Source of the DNA: Paraburkholderia megapolitana
Lineage (GTDB): Bacteria; Pseudomonadota; Gammaproteobacteria; Burkholderiales; Burkholderiaceae
Assembly: GCF_007556815.1 (NCBI RefSeq)
Contig: NZ_CP041745.1
Span: 1,364,001 to 1,428,000 of the forward strand
Length of the DNA stretch: 64,000 nt
Direction of reading: 5' to 3'
Shown: positions 8,979 through 17,617 of the stretch, piece by piece
How the letters are laid out: each line of letters opens with the position of its first letter
Position numbering within the stretch: position 1 is the stretch's first letter
The notes under the pieces: generated by a model
Databases searched by the model: none
What the model saw: the letters and a program-made list of their open reading frames with translations, nothing else
Told to the model about the DNA's origin: nothing
Translations under genes and position numbers: made by a program

Positions 8979-9737
8979 ATGATCAACCATCGAGTCGCAG
9001 CGGTGTCGGGCGGAACCTCCGGTATCGGCTACGCGGTACTGGAGACATTGGTACAAGCCGACGTCAAAGTCAGCTTCAGTGGACGGCGCACCGAGCGCAT
9101 CCAGCAAATTGCCGTTGAGCATAACGAAAGCCGCCATCGTGTCGAAGGTGTCGCTGCAGACGCGGTGGACGAGGATCATGTAGACAGGCTCTTTGAAGCG
9201 GCAAACCACGCGTTCGGTGAGCGCCCCTCGGCGTTTGTCCTGTGTGCGGGGCGGGGACTTCCGGGTTCGGTAACGGGTTCGGACGCATCCCTTTGGGAGG
9301 AGCTTTTGCGCGTCAATGTGTTGGGAGTCATGCGCCAGTTGCGTGCCTGTGCGACCTTCTTCAAGGACACGTACCGCTCCGCCAGCGGCGACATCAGGGA
9401 TATCGTCGTGATCGGTTCCACGGTGGGTCGCACGTTGTCGGCTGGTAATCCCGTCTACGGGGCGACGAAGTTCGCGCTGCATTCGCTGGTCGAATCGTTG
9501 AGGGTGGAACTCTGTGAACACAGTGTTCGCGTCAGCTTGATCGAGCCAGGATTCGTCAAAACAGAGTTTCAAGCCACGGCCGGCTATGACATGAAATGGT
9601 TCAACGAGATCGAGCAGACCCAGGGACCGTTGTTGTCCGCCCAGGATGTTGCCACCTCGATCCGCTTCGTGCTCGAGCAACCTCCCCACGTGCACATCGA
9701 CGACATCCGGATCCGGCCTACCCGTCAACGCGCATGA
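8979..9737 (+). CDS. Short-chain dehydrogenase/reductase
   Basis: 252-residue classical SDR. The cofactor motif is SGGTSGIGYAV (residues 10 to 20), the catalytic residues are S147, Y160 and K164 (VYGATKFAL), and SGRRTER after the second strand suggests NADP(H). It closely follows the NRPS gene (22 nt) and has AGGA 8 nt before its ATG, so it is cotranscribed. In context it may reduce the aldehyde released by the NRPS reductase domain, or oxidise a later alcohol. The direction and substrate are inferred. Confidence 0.88.
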   Translation: MINHRVAAVSGGTSGIGYAVLETLVQADVKVSFSGRRTERIQQIAVEHNESRHRVEGVAADAVDEDHVDRLFEAANHAFGERPSAFVLCAGRGLPGSVTGSDASLWEELLRVNVLGVMRQLRACATFFKDTYRSASGDIRDIVVIGSTVGRTLSAGNPVYGATKFALHSLVESLRVELCEHSVRVSLIEPGFVKTEFQATAGYDMKWFNEIEQTQGPLLSAQDVATSIRFVLEQPPHVHIDDIRIRPTRQRA

Positions 9738-9782
9738 CCTGTAGATGCAACTTCGTTTCGTAACCTGCTAAGGAAAGCACTC

Positions 9783-10598
9783 ATGGATACCCTTACTTCG
9801 TCGCCGTCGAAAGCTACGGTCCCCGCCGTGGTTGCTCGCGAACTCAATACCGAAACACTGCTGCAACTGGCTACCCGAAAGATCGGGGCGATTCACGTGA
9901 AGGGGTTCTACTCCGCCGCGGTCGCTGAAAAAGCGGCGGAACAGGCAATCGATCACCCCAAGCTCGGGAACTACAACAAGAAATACACCAGTAGCGTCGG
10001 GCGGATCTGCATGCCGCACATCGATTCCGAGTGGAATGAAGACGCCGCCCAGAAATATCACAGCGAAGCGATCGGCAACATTCACGATTTGCGAACGATG
10101 TTCGCACCGCACGTCACACCTGCCGATCATGTTCGTCTGCTGCTGCAGGAATACTGGCCTGGTGGCGCCAACATCCAGCGCCTGCACGGGCGGACCTGTT
10201 TTGTGGGGGCGATCCGCGTCTTCAAGCCCTCGACGTCGAAGTTCTATCCACATCACGATCGCATCGACGAAGAGTCCGATGCACCGGAGCTGGCCGGCAT
10301 CGTCGAGCAGCTCGTGGCGAACATGTACCTGCGCACGCCCACGCAAGGAGGCGATTTGCAGTTGTGGTTGCGCGATCCGTCCGAAGATGAAAAAGTGCTG
10401 ATTCGGGATGTCGAAGGGCTGCTTCCCGAGAGCGTCGAGGAGCCGGCACTGGTACTTCACCCGGACGCCGGCGATCTCATCATCTTCAGTTCGAGAATGC
10501 TGCACGCGGTCACGCCAAGCCGCGACAGCTATCGCATCGGTATGGCGGCCTTCATCGGCTGCTACGGACCGGACCGTCCGCTGGGTTACTGGAGCTGA
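9783..10598 (+). CDS. 2-oxoglutarate/Fe(II)-dependent oxygenase
   Basis: 271 residues of the 2OG-Fe(II) oxygenase fold (prolyl-4-hydroxylase-like superfamily). The metal triad is visible as H157-x-D159 in FYPHHDRID and H241 in RMLHAVTPS, with R251 (YRIGMAAF) placed to bind the carboxylate of 2-oxoglutarate. Because the middle ligand is Asp, not Gly or Ala, this should be a hydroxylase, desaturase or cyclase and not a halogenase. It lies 45 nt after the SDR, with AAGGAAAGCACTC before the ATG. It probably modifies the amino-acid-derived intermediate. The family is clear from the motifs; the closest relative is not. Confidence 0.85.
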   Translation: MDTLTSSPSKATVPAVVARELNTETLLQLATRKIGAIHVKGFYSAAVAEKAAEQAIDHPKLGNYNKKYTSSVGRICMPHIDSEWNEDAAQKYHSEAIGNIHDLRTMFAPHVTPADHVRLLLQEYWPGGANIQRLHGRTCFVGAIRVFKPSTSKFYPHHDRIDEESDAPELAGIVEQLVANMYLRTPTQGGDLQLWLRDPSEDEKVLIRDVEGLLPESVEEPALVLHPDAGDLIIFSSRMLHAVTPSRDSYRIGMAAFIGCYGPDRPLGYWS

Positions 10599-10622
10599 GA
10601 TCGGTCTGCGCCAATGTAGAGT

Positions 10623-10638
10623 CGGGGCGCGCGCCCCG
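10623..10638. repeat. Perfect 16-bp GC palindrome between two cluster genes
   Basis: CGGGGCGC followed directly by GCGCCCCG, in the 51-nt gap between the 2OG oxygenase and the SerB-like gene. There is no T-run, so it is not a normal terminator. In RNA it could form a tight hairpin that protects or pauses the transcript; a protein site is also possible. Confidence 0.4.
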
Positions 10639-10649
10639 GCACCGCGAAT

Positions 10650-11507
10650 ATGACGACATGGGTTCGGATTTTCAGCATCGAGACAATCGATGCGGATACG
10701 CTAGCGCGGGCAAATGCGCTCCTAGGCGCGCGGCCTCATTGCAGGCGCCCCAATCTGCTTGAGTATCGGCTAGAACACTGTGGTGATCGAGAAAGAGGTT
10801 CCATTGACCTCTTTTGCCGGGCGTACGGCCTCGACCACGCTGTGCTTTCCCACGCGTTCGGACTCGATCATTACCGGTTGATGGCGCTCGATATGGACTC
10901 GACGCTGATTCCGATGGAGTGTATCGACGAGCTGGCGAGCCTGGCGGGTGCCGGAGCAGCGGTACGCAGCTTGACAGACGATGCGGTTCGAGGCGTGACG
11001 GGCGACTATAAGGACAGCATGCGTACCCGGGTGCGTATGCTGCGCGGGCTTGAGCAGCACGCTCTGGATCGTTTTCTGAGAGAGCAGATCACACTTACGC
11101 CAGGCGCAGCCGCGCTTGTCTCCGCTGCACGCAAAGCAGGTCTGAAAACCCTCATTGTGAGCGGCGGATTTCAGTTCGTGGCCGATTACGTTGGCCACCT
11201 GCTCGGGATCGACGAGGTAGTTGCGCACACGCTTGGAATTGCCGATGGAAAACTGACTGGTCACCTTGAAGGCGAGGTGATCGACGCTGACGAAAAATCG
11301 CGGATAGTCGGCCGGTTCTGTGAGCGACTCGGGATTGCCCCGAACCAGACGATCGCCGTGGGCGACGGAGCAAATGATATCGGCATGATCCGGTTCGCCG
11401 GCCTCGGCGTCGGATTCCGACCGAAGCCGGCACTACGCGAAGTCTGTTCGGTCAAGCTCGACGTTTCCGGGCTAGACGGGCTTCTGGTTGTTCTCGATGC
11501 AGCATGA
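10650..11507 (+). CDS. SerB-like HAD phosphatase
   Basis: 285 residues. The C-terminal 210 residues are a phosphoserine-phosphatase-type HAD domain: nucleophile and acid D81 and D83 in LDMDSTLIPMECIDELA, SGGFQFVADY, and the metal loop GDGANDIGM. The N-terminal 75 residues resemble a worn ACT-like part of SerB. Housekeeping SerB makes serine from phosphoserine. A copy inside a biosynthetic operon more likely removes phosphate from an activated intermediate or provides serine as a precursor. The ribosome-binding site is weak. The stop lies 19 nt before the next ATG. Substrate not known. Confidence 0.85.
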   Translation: MTTWVRIFSIETIDADTLARANALLGARPHCRRPNLLEYRLEHCGDRERGSIDLFCRAYGLDHAVLSHAFGLDHYRLMALDMDSTLIPMECIDELASLAGAGAAVRSLTDDAVRGVTGDYKDSMRTRVRMLRGLEQHALDRFLREQITLTPGAAALVSAARKAGLKTLIVSGGFQFVADYVGHLLGIDEVVAHTLGIADGKLTGHLEGEVIDADEKSRIVGRFCERLGIAPNQTIAVGDGANDIGMIRFAGLGVGFRPKPALREVCSVKLDVSGLDGLLVVLDAA

Positions 11508-11526
11508 TTTCGCCCAGGGAGGTGTG

Positions 11527-12450
11527 ATGAGTGCGCTAGAAGAAGCGATGAAAGATGCTGCTGCGTCAGGCATCGAGTTTGCGTTCGCCGAAACCAATGG
11601 ACTGCGGATGCACTATGCCCGCAAGGGGCGCGGAAAGCCTCTGGTTCTATTGCACGGCTGGCCTGAATTCTGGATGGTGTTTCGTCCGTTGATGGAGCGC
11701 CTCGAGGACGAGTTCGAACTCATCGTGCCGGATTTGCGCGGCTTTGGTTTTACAGGTAAGCCGTTCGCGGGGCCCGATGAAAACGCGACCGCCGATACGC
11801 ATGCGGAAGACATCAAGGGGCTTTTCGATGCGCTGGGACTCGCGAGCGCGGGCGTAGTGGGTGGGGACCTCGGTGCGTATGTCCTGCAAGCGTTCGCTCA
11901 GCGGTTTCCGGCAAGGCTCGAGCGTGCGTTCTTTTTTTGCACGCCGTATCCGGGCTTGGGCTCACGGTATGGCGCACCCGATCATCTGATCGAGGTCTGG
12001 TATCAGTATTTTCAGCAACTGCCCTGGGCTGCCGACCTGATAGGCGCATCCCGGCAATCGTGCAAGCTATACCTGTCGTACTTCCTGAATCACTGGTCTG
12101 GTGACAATCACGATGTCTTCAAGAACATGATCGAGATATACACGGACATGTTCATGATGAACAACAACATTCAAGGCGGCTTCGACTGGTACCTGAGTTC
12201 GGCGAGAAACCGGCGCAAGTGGCTGGAAGGGACATTGCCCAGGCCGCCCGTCATCCATACGCCAACCCGGTTCCTGTGGGGCCGGTTCGATCCGCTGATC
12301 AAGGCCGACTGGTGCGACAAGCTCGACGAGTATTTCTCGAACTATTCGATCGATTTCGCGGACACCGGACACTTCGTGCACTACGAAGCCGCCGATCTTT
12401 GCGCGAGGGAAATACGTTCGTTCTTCGGTCGTCCGGAGCTGACTTGCTGA
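11527..12450 (+). CDS. Alpha/beta hydrolase, epoxide hydrolase / haloalkane dehalogenase type
   Basis: 307 residues. The oxyanion motif is HGWPEFW, and the nucleophile elbow is VVGGDLGAY with Asp as nucleophile, which marks the epoxide hydrolase and dehalogenase branch and not serine esterases. The late acid is in GRFDPLIKADW and the catalytic His in DTGHFVHYEA. The ATG at 11527 has GGGAGG just upstream; an earlier in-frame start at 11488 would overlap serB-like coding. It may open an epoxide made by one of the two cluster oxygenases, or give self-protection. Both are inference. Confidence 0.85.
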   Translation: MSALEEAMKDAAASGIEFAFAETNGLRMHYARKGRGKPLVLLHGWPEFWMVFRPLMERLEDEFELIVPDLRGFGFTGKPFAGPDENATADTHAEDIKGLFDALGLASAGVVGGDLGAYVLQAFAQRFPARLERAFFFCTPYPGLGSRYGAPDHLIEVWYQYFQQLPWAADLIGASRQSCKLYLSYFLNHWSGDNHDVFKNMIEIYTDMFMMNNNIQGGFDWYLSSARNRRKWLEGTLPRPPVIHTPTRFLWGRFDPLIKADWCDKLDEYFSNYSIDFADTGHFVHYEAADLCAREIRSFFGRPELTC

Positions 12451-12491
12451 GGCCGTCGGTAAGGTCCGGCAAAGCGATTTTTTCCGATGTC

Positions 12492-12535
12492 TCCGTAGTT
12501 CTACGGATGTCCAGTGAGACGGGGGGCGTTATTGT
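12492..12535 (+). promoter_or_regulatory. Cluster operator box 3 and -10 for the aminotransferase-MFS transcript
   Basis: TCCGTAGTTCTACGGA (12492 to 12507) is a perfect palindrome with the same arms as boxes 1 and 2. It is followed by TGT-x-C and, exactly 22 nt later, by TATTGT (12530 to 12535). A start near 12542 would make a separate transcript for the aminotransferase and MFS genes. It also argues that translation of the aminotransferase begins after this point. Confidence 0.68.
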
Positions 12536-12663
12536 CAATCGGGCGCACTGTCGCGACCATGGGCGAGCTCAATGCGAAGCACGGCGAGGCCATCAATCCG
12601 GAATGCAGAACCGGGGCAAGTCTTTTTTCGCCACAATTTCACGCAGATTTTCGAGCGACGCAA

Positions 12664-14130
12664 ATGGAGCGCGAGATAGATAAATTGAACGAGGTGATGA
12701 GTACCCCCTCATCTGGCGAGCGATCGCGAGACGATCTTGCGGGTTCGCGGTCCAGTGAGCTGGACCGGGAGAGTGGCGAGGTGGTGACCGCGAGTACACA
12801 TGCCGGTCGCCTTTCCAGGCCGCAGGACCTCGATAAATTCTGGATGCCGTTCACGGCAAATCGGGATTTCAGGAAGCAACCGCGGCTGATCACGGCTGCC
12901 GAGGGCATGTATTACTTCACGGCTAACGGCGACGGAATCCTCGACGGAACGGCCGGGCTATGGTGCGTCAACGCAGGGCACGGCCGCCGCGAGATCGTAC
13001 AGGCGGTCCATGAGCAAATGATGGAGCTCGACTATGCTCCGTCTTTTCTACAGCTAGGTCACCCGCTGGCGTTTTCCGCCGCCAATAAAGTAGCCGAACT
13101 CACACCGCCCGGTCTCGACCGAATATTTTTCACTAACTCGGGGTCCGAGGCGATCGATACCGCTCTGAAAATGGCGATCTGCTATCACCATTGTCGTGGC
13201 GATACGCAGCGCTTCAGATTCATTGGCAGGGAGCGTAGCTATCACGGCGTGAATTTCGGTGGAATGTCGGTGGGCGGGATCGCGAATAACCGAGCGAAGT
13301 TTCACGCCAATCTCATGCCGGGCGTCCAGCATCTGCGCGCCACCTACGACTATGAAAAGCAGCGCTTCTCCCGTGGGGAGCCGGAGTGGGGGGGAGAACT
13401 GGCGGACGAACTGGAGCAACTGGTGGACGTGCATGGCGCGCACACCATCGCCGCGGTGATTGTCGAGCCGGTCGCGGGATCGACGGGAGTGTTGGTGCCC
13501 CCGCGCGGTTACCTGCGGCGTCTCGAACGCATTGCCCGTACACATGGCATCCTGCTCATTCTCGATGAAGTGATTACCGGCTTTGGACGATTGGGAACCC
13601 CATTTTCGGCACAATATTTCGGCGTGTCCGCGGATCTCATCGTCATGGGCAAAGGCATCAACAACGCCAGTATTCCGATGGCTGCGGTTGCGGCAAAAAA
13701 CGAGATCTACCAGACGATAGTCGACGCTGCCCCGGCCAATACTCCCGAGTTTTTTCACGGATATACTTTCTCGGCGCACCCGGCCGCCTGCGCCGCGAGC
13801 CTTGCGGCGCAGGAGATTTATGCGAGGGAAGGTCTGTTCCAGAAGGCAGGGGCGATGGCGGGTTATTTCGAAGAAGCGATCCACTCGCTGGAAGGCATCA
13901 AAGGGATAAAGGATATCCGCAACATCGGCTTGCTGGGCGCGATCGAATTTGAATCGAATCGCAGTGCTAATGAGGAAATGGCGCTCGAAATTCATTACCG
14001 ATGCTTCGCGAGAGGACTGCTGGTCCGACATACAGGAAGCAGCGTGACCTTGTCCCCGCCTTTCATCGTCAAGGAAGCCGAAGTGGATCTGATGATAGAC
14101 ACCATCGCAGCGGTGCTGAAAACGTTCTGA
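12664..14130 (+). CDS. Class III omega-aminotransferase (beta-alanine/omega-amino acid:pyruvate type)
   Basis: 488 residues. The body matches omega-amino-acid:pyruvate aminotransferases: FWMPFTANRDFRKQPRL, GLWCVNAGHGRREI, NSGSEAIDTALKMA, ERSYHGVNFGG, LDEVITGFGRLG and the PLP lysine K330 in VMGKGINNASIPM. These enzymes move amino groups between an omega-amine or aldehyde and pyruvate. Between residue 1 and about 55 there is a Ser/Arg/Glu-rich stretch absent from the family. The start is uncertain: 12559, 12664 and 12697 are all possible, none with a strong ribosome-binding site. In the cluster it may aminate the aldehyde freed by the NRPS, giving a vicinal diamine. It is the second aminotransferase here. 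Confidence 0.87.
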   Translation: MEREIDKLNEVMSTPSSGERSRDDLAGSRSSELDRESGEVVTASTHAGRLSRPQDLDKFWMPFTANRDFRKQPRLITAAEGMYYFTANGDGILDGTAGLWCVNAGHGRREIVQAVHEQMMELDYAPSFLQLGHPLAFSAANKVAELTPPGLDRIFFTNSGSEAIDTALKMAICYHHCRGDTQRFRFIGRERSYHGVNFGGMSVGGIANNRAKFHANLMPGVQHLRATYDYEKQRFSRGEPEWGGELADELEQLVDVHGAHTIAAVIVEPVAGSTGVLVPPRGYLRRLERIARTHGILLILDEVITGFGRLGTPFSAQYFGVSADLIVMGKGINNASIPMAAVAAKNEIYQTIVDAAPANTPEFFHGYTFSAHPAACAASLAAQEIYAREGLFQKAGAMAGYFEEAIHSLEGIKGIKDIRNIGLLGAIEFESNRSANEEMALEIHYRCFARGLLVRHTGSSVTLSPPFIVKEAEVDLMIDTIAAVLKTF

Positions 14131-14175
14131 TTTTTCGATTGCAACGTCGTCGATTTCCCTCAAGGAGTGGCCGTA

Positions 14176-15453
14176 ATGGTCGAACAGCATACAACGCAGT
14201 ATGGTGACCGGCATCGCTGGAAGATCCTGGGAATTGGTGTTGCTGCAAACGCGAGCTTTGCAGCGGTATTTCAGGGATTACCCACCACGTCCGTGTTGAT
14301 GCGGATGAACTACAACCTGTCGAACGATCAGCTGGGATTGGCGTTGGGCCTGCTTGGCATGGGTATCGCTGTCAGCGAAATACCCTGGGGGCTGCTGACC
14401 GATCGCTGGGGCGACCGGCGCGTGTTGCTGACCGGCTTGGGGGCGACGTCCATTGCGTTATGCCTGTTTGCGCTGTTCGGTTCGCCGACGGCCGATCGTG
14501 TTCCCGGTCCATGGCAACTGGCGTTGGGCCTGTTTTTTGTCGGCCTGCTCGGCGGGAGCGTTAACGGATCGAGCGGTCGTGCAGTGATGTCATGGTTCAA
14601 GAAAAATGAGCAGGGTTATGCAATGAGTATTCGGCAAATTGCTTACCCTTTGGGTGGAGGAATAGGAGCGCTGTTGTTGCCGGTGGTAGCGTCGCGATTC
14701 GGCTTCAATGCGACATTTGCGGTGCTTGCGTTCGGATGCGTCACGACAGCCGCATTTACCTGGGTATGGCTCCACGAGTCGCCCGAAAAAATCAGACAGG
14801 ACGCTGGCGTCAGGACGCCGGCGCCAGGCGATGCGGGCGTAGCGGCGAAAGACGCCTCGGCGGCGCGCAGTCCATTGCGCGACTTCAAAATATGGAGAAT
14901 GATCGCCGCGATCGGCCTGTTCAGTGTTCCGCAGTTCGCCGTCATCACCTTCGCATCGATCTTCCTGCATGACGTGTGCAAGGCGGGGATCGTCGTCACG
15001 GCCGGGATCATGATCGTCATTCAGTCCGGCGCGATTGCGGCGCGGATCTGGAGCGGGCGCTGGACCGACAGGCACGGCAACCGGCGCTACTATCTGATCC
15101 GGTGTAGTTTGCTGGTCGCTGTCTCTTTCGCTGTTCTAGCGTTGTCCCTGTTCGTCCTGGGACGGTTAAACATCGATAATTCGCTCAAGCTGGTGATCAT
15201 TTCCGCACTGCTCATTGTATCCGGCGTATGCGCATCGGCCTGGACCGGCATCGCGAATGCGGAACTCGCCGTGCAGGTTGGAATCCGGCGTGTCGGTACT
15301 GCGCTTGGCATGTGCAATACAGCGGTCTATACGGCGCTATTCTTCGCACCTTACTTCACCCCCATCGTCGCGAAATTGTGGTCCTGGCCGGCCGCATGGT
15401 TGATGGCTAGCCTGTTCGCTTTCTCCGCGAATGCACTGTTCAGGCGTACGTAA
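14176..15453 (+). CDS. Major facilitator superfamily transporter
   Basis: 425 residues with twelve predicted membrane helices and the MFS loop motif GLLTDRWGDRRV between helices 2 and 3, with a related GRWTDRHGNRRY between helices 8 and 9. The ATG at 14176 has AAGGAG 8 nt upstream, 45 nt after the aminotransferase. Coupling to the cluster makes export of product likely, though uptake of a precursor is possible. It is the last rightward cluster gene and converges with the lysR gene 70 nt on; no intrinsic terminator is seen between them. Confidence 0.87.
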   Translation: MVEQHTTQYGDRHRWKILGIGVAANASFAAVFQGLPTTSVLMRMNYNLSNDQLGLALGLLGMGIAVSEIPWGLLTDRWGDRRVLLTGLGATSIALCLFALFGSPTADRVPGPWQLALGLFFVGLLGGSVNGSSGRAVMSWFKKNEQGYAMSIRQIAYPLGGGIGALLLPVVASRFGFNATFAVLAFGCVTTAAFTWVWLHESPEKIRQDAGVRTPAPGDAGVAAKDASAARSPLRDFKIWRMIAAIGLFSVPQFAVITFASIFLHDVCKAGIVVTAGIMIVIQSGAIAARIWSGRWTDRHGNRRYYLIRCSLLVAVSFAVLALSLFVLGRLNIDNSLKLVIISALLIVSGVCASAWTGIANAELAVQVGIRRVGTALGMCNTAVYTALFFAPYFTPIVAKLWSWPAAWLMASLFAFSANALFRRT

Positions 15454-15523
15454 GTGGGTAGCCGGGTGCCTCGTGCGAGATCCAGCGGCTCCTGCCTGAG
15501 GTCAGTCCGATGCCGGCGGCGCT

Positions 15524-16468
15524 CTACGCTTGCCCTGTGGCGAGCCGGTCAGGCTCGTCGGGAATCCATCGGACCGGCTTGTTGTTCTCGACGATGTTCA
15601 GGAAATTCCCAAGCGCCGCCGAGGTGGCGTCTTTCAGCCAGACGACGGTCATCGGAGAGGTAAGGATCGGTGGGTCGAGCGCGAGGAACCGGACGCCCGA
15701 GCGGCGATGCTGCCCGACGCTAGCCGGCACGAAGGTGATGCCGACTCCCGCAGCAGTAAGACCCAGTGCGGTTTGCAGGTTGCCGACCTCCTGCACGATG
15801 TCCATATGGACGGCGTTCGCTTCTAGCTGTTGCAGCACGAAGTCGGTGATGCTCGGTTTCGGATAGCGCGGATAAAGAATAGCGTCCTGACGATCCAGCG
15901 CTTCGATCGGGACGCACGGACGCACGGCGAACGGGTGACGTTCGGGAACGGCGACGACCATCGGCTCTTCGAGGAGCATCCGTTGCCTGATCTTCTCGTG
16001 CGCTTCCAGGCCGGGTCGAGAGAACCCGACATCGATTTGCCGCGCCTCCAGGGCGTCTTCTATCTGGCAGGCGAGCAGTTCGACGAAAGTCAGATCGACC
16101 TCGGGGTAGAGGTCACGATATGCATTCAGGATAGTCGGCAAAAAGTTGTACATGGCGGAACCGGCAAAGCCAATTGACAGCTGGCCCGCCATACCTCGGC
16201 CGATACGCCTGACTTCGTCCACGGTCGTTTGCATGGACGACAGGATTTCCGCTGCGCGGCTGAGTAGCTGCTTTCCTGCATCCGTCAACCTGAGCGGGCG
16301 TTCCGCCCGTTCGATGAGTTGCACACCGAGATCGTCTTCCAGTTGTTTGATCTGTTGGCTCAGTGGCGGTTGGGCGATGTGCAGGCGCTCCGCCGCGCGC
16401 GTGAAGCTCAGTTCCTCGGCTACTGCCTGAAAATAGCGCAGATGCCGAAGCTCCAGACGAGCCTCCAT
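15524..16468 (-). CDS. LysR-family transcriptional regulator
   Basis: 314 residues. N-terminal winged helix-turn-helix at about 5 to 65 (LRHLRYFQAVAEELSFTRAA then PPLSQQIKQLEDDLG), followed by a LysR substrate-binding domain of the BenM/CatR/CbbR kind. The start at 16468 fits the family length and has GGGGGA upstream; the frame stays open to 16564. It probably responds to a small ligand and controls the cluster or its export. Two adjacent dyads upstream (16563 to 16593) may be its own sites. No divergent target gene is present. Confidence 0.88.
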   Translation of the reverse strand: MEARLELRHLRYFQAVAEELSFTRAAERLHIAQPPLSQQIKQLEDDLGVQLIERAERPLRLTDAGKQLLSRAAEILSSMQTTVDEVRRIGRGMAGQLSIGFAGSAMYNFLPTILNAYRDLYPEVDLTFVELLACQIEDALEARQIDVGFSRPGLEAHEKIRQRMLLEEPMVVAVPERHPFAVRPCVPIEALDRQDAILYPRYPKPSITDFVLQQLEANAVHMDIVQEVGNLQTALGLTAAGVGITFVPASVGQHRRSGVRFLALDPPILTSPMTVVWLKDATSAALGNFLNIVENNKPVRWIPDEPDRLATGQA

Positions 16469-16562
16469 CGGTATCCCCCCATTGCTGGTCTCGGTGGGGC
16501 GGGTCGCCGAACTACCTTTCCGCATGGAGTTCTCCGGGTTGCGGGGTATGCGAGCCAAATTC

Positions 16563-16593
16563 ACACGGTGTGTGCCGTGTCAAAAGTGTGACA
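16563..16593. promoter_or_regulatory. Two adjacent dyads upstream of lysR
   Basis: ACACGG-N6-CCGTGT (16563 to 16580) overlaps TGTCA-N6-TGACA (16578 to 16593). They lie about 95 to 125 nt upstream of the lysR start, where LysR proteins usually bind to control themselves. The rest of the 348-bp gap between lysR and luxR (16469 to 16816) shows no gene. Confidence 0.45.
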
Positions 16594-16816
16594 ACGTTCG
16601 AACGAGTGAAGCCGGCATTATCGCGTCATTGGGACGATAACGGGAAGATGGGCGTAGACGGAGGAAAGCTGGCCGAGCGATGCAGCGTGGAAGGGAGGGC
16701 GGACGGTCAGCGTGGCGACAATTGCTCTATGCGATCAAGCGCTCGGAAAATCGCCAGCGCGCGCCATCCATCTCGCCGACATGCGCGATGGCATCCCCGA
16801 TCGTTCCGCATCTGCT

Positions 16817-17617
16817 CTAAATCATTCCGAGATGCGAGAACTGGACCAGGAGTTCAGTCTTGTTCGAGCACCCCAGCCTGGACTTCATGTTGTCGATATG
16901 AGTTTCAACCGTGCGGGCCGACAGACCCAGTCGATGGCCGATCTGGCGAGCGGTTTGCCCTGTGATGATGTGTCGGGCGATTTCTAGCTGCCTACCGGTG
17001 AGCAGTTGGGGATGTGAGCTGACGAGGCCCCACGCTTTTGGCCTGGGCAGGATGTCGTTGCCCAGACGGGGAGCGTCGGGTGGACTCGACGCTTTAACGA
17101 GTCTCTGGCTCGACGCGGCCGAAATCAGACTGGCCGCGACGATCTTGAAGAAACTGGAAAATTGTTCGAACGTCGCGAGATTGTTTATATAAAAAATTTC
17201 TGCGGAGCGCCGCGAAGCGGAGCTATAAAAAGAAAAGAATTCGCATGAGTCATTGAGCTTTATCACAATCTCAAATGGACTGGTGTGATCAAAAATGATC
17301 CGCTGATCGACCAGGTGCATTGAATATTTATCGCGAATTAAATCAGGGAATGACTCAATCTTGCTGTCCAGCAGAACATAACGTTCGTTGATATTGTAGT
17401 AATCCGCTGTGTAGGTTCCGGTAATATATTTCTTCTTGAAAAATGTATGTTCGAGTGCATTCGGATCGCTCCAGAGTTCGGCTCGCGACCCATCCTTGTA
17501 GACTCTGGAGTATGAAAAAAAATTTATCTCTGCTGCTTTAAACAGATCTTTGCATATCTCGGCAATGTCATGGGTTGCCATGAGAGAGGTATTTATACGA
17601 GACATCGTGCGACTCAT
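16817..17617 (-). CDS. LuxR-family (GerE helix-turn-helix) transcriptional regulator
   Basis: 266 residues. The C-terminal 60 or so residues are a clear LuxR/GerE DNA-binding domain: LTGRQLEIARHIITGQTARQ, LSARTVETHIDNMKSRLG. The N-terminal 170 residues are a sensory domain that I do not recognise as a standard autoinducer domain; it holds aromatic-rich segments such as YITGTYTADYYNINERYV. No luxI synthase is visible, so it would be a LuxR solo. Its base composition is more AT-rich than its neighbours. It is the best candidate for binding the TCCGTA-N4-TACGGA boxes, whose -42 position fits a LuxR activator. That link is inferred. Confidence 0.87.
   Translation of the reverse strand: MSRTMSRINTSLMATHDIAEICKDLFKAAEINFFSYSRVYKDGSRAELWSDPNALEHTFFKKKYITGTYTADYYNINERYVLLDSKIESFPDLIRDKYSMHLVDQRIIFDHTSPFEIVIKLNDSCEFFSFYSSASRRSAEIFYINNLATFEQFSSFFKIVAASLISAASSQRLVKASSPPDAPRLGNDILPRPKAWGLVSSHPQLLTGRQLEIARHIITGQTARQIGHRLGLSARTVETHIDNMKSRLGCSNKTELLVQFSHLGMI

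Noticed and set aside
9783..10598. The 2OG oxygenase as an amino acid halogenase
   Set aside because: The metal motif is H-x-D (H157, D159); halogenases have Gly or Ala in place of Asp.
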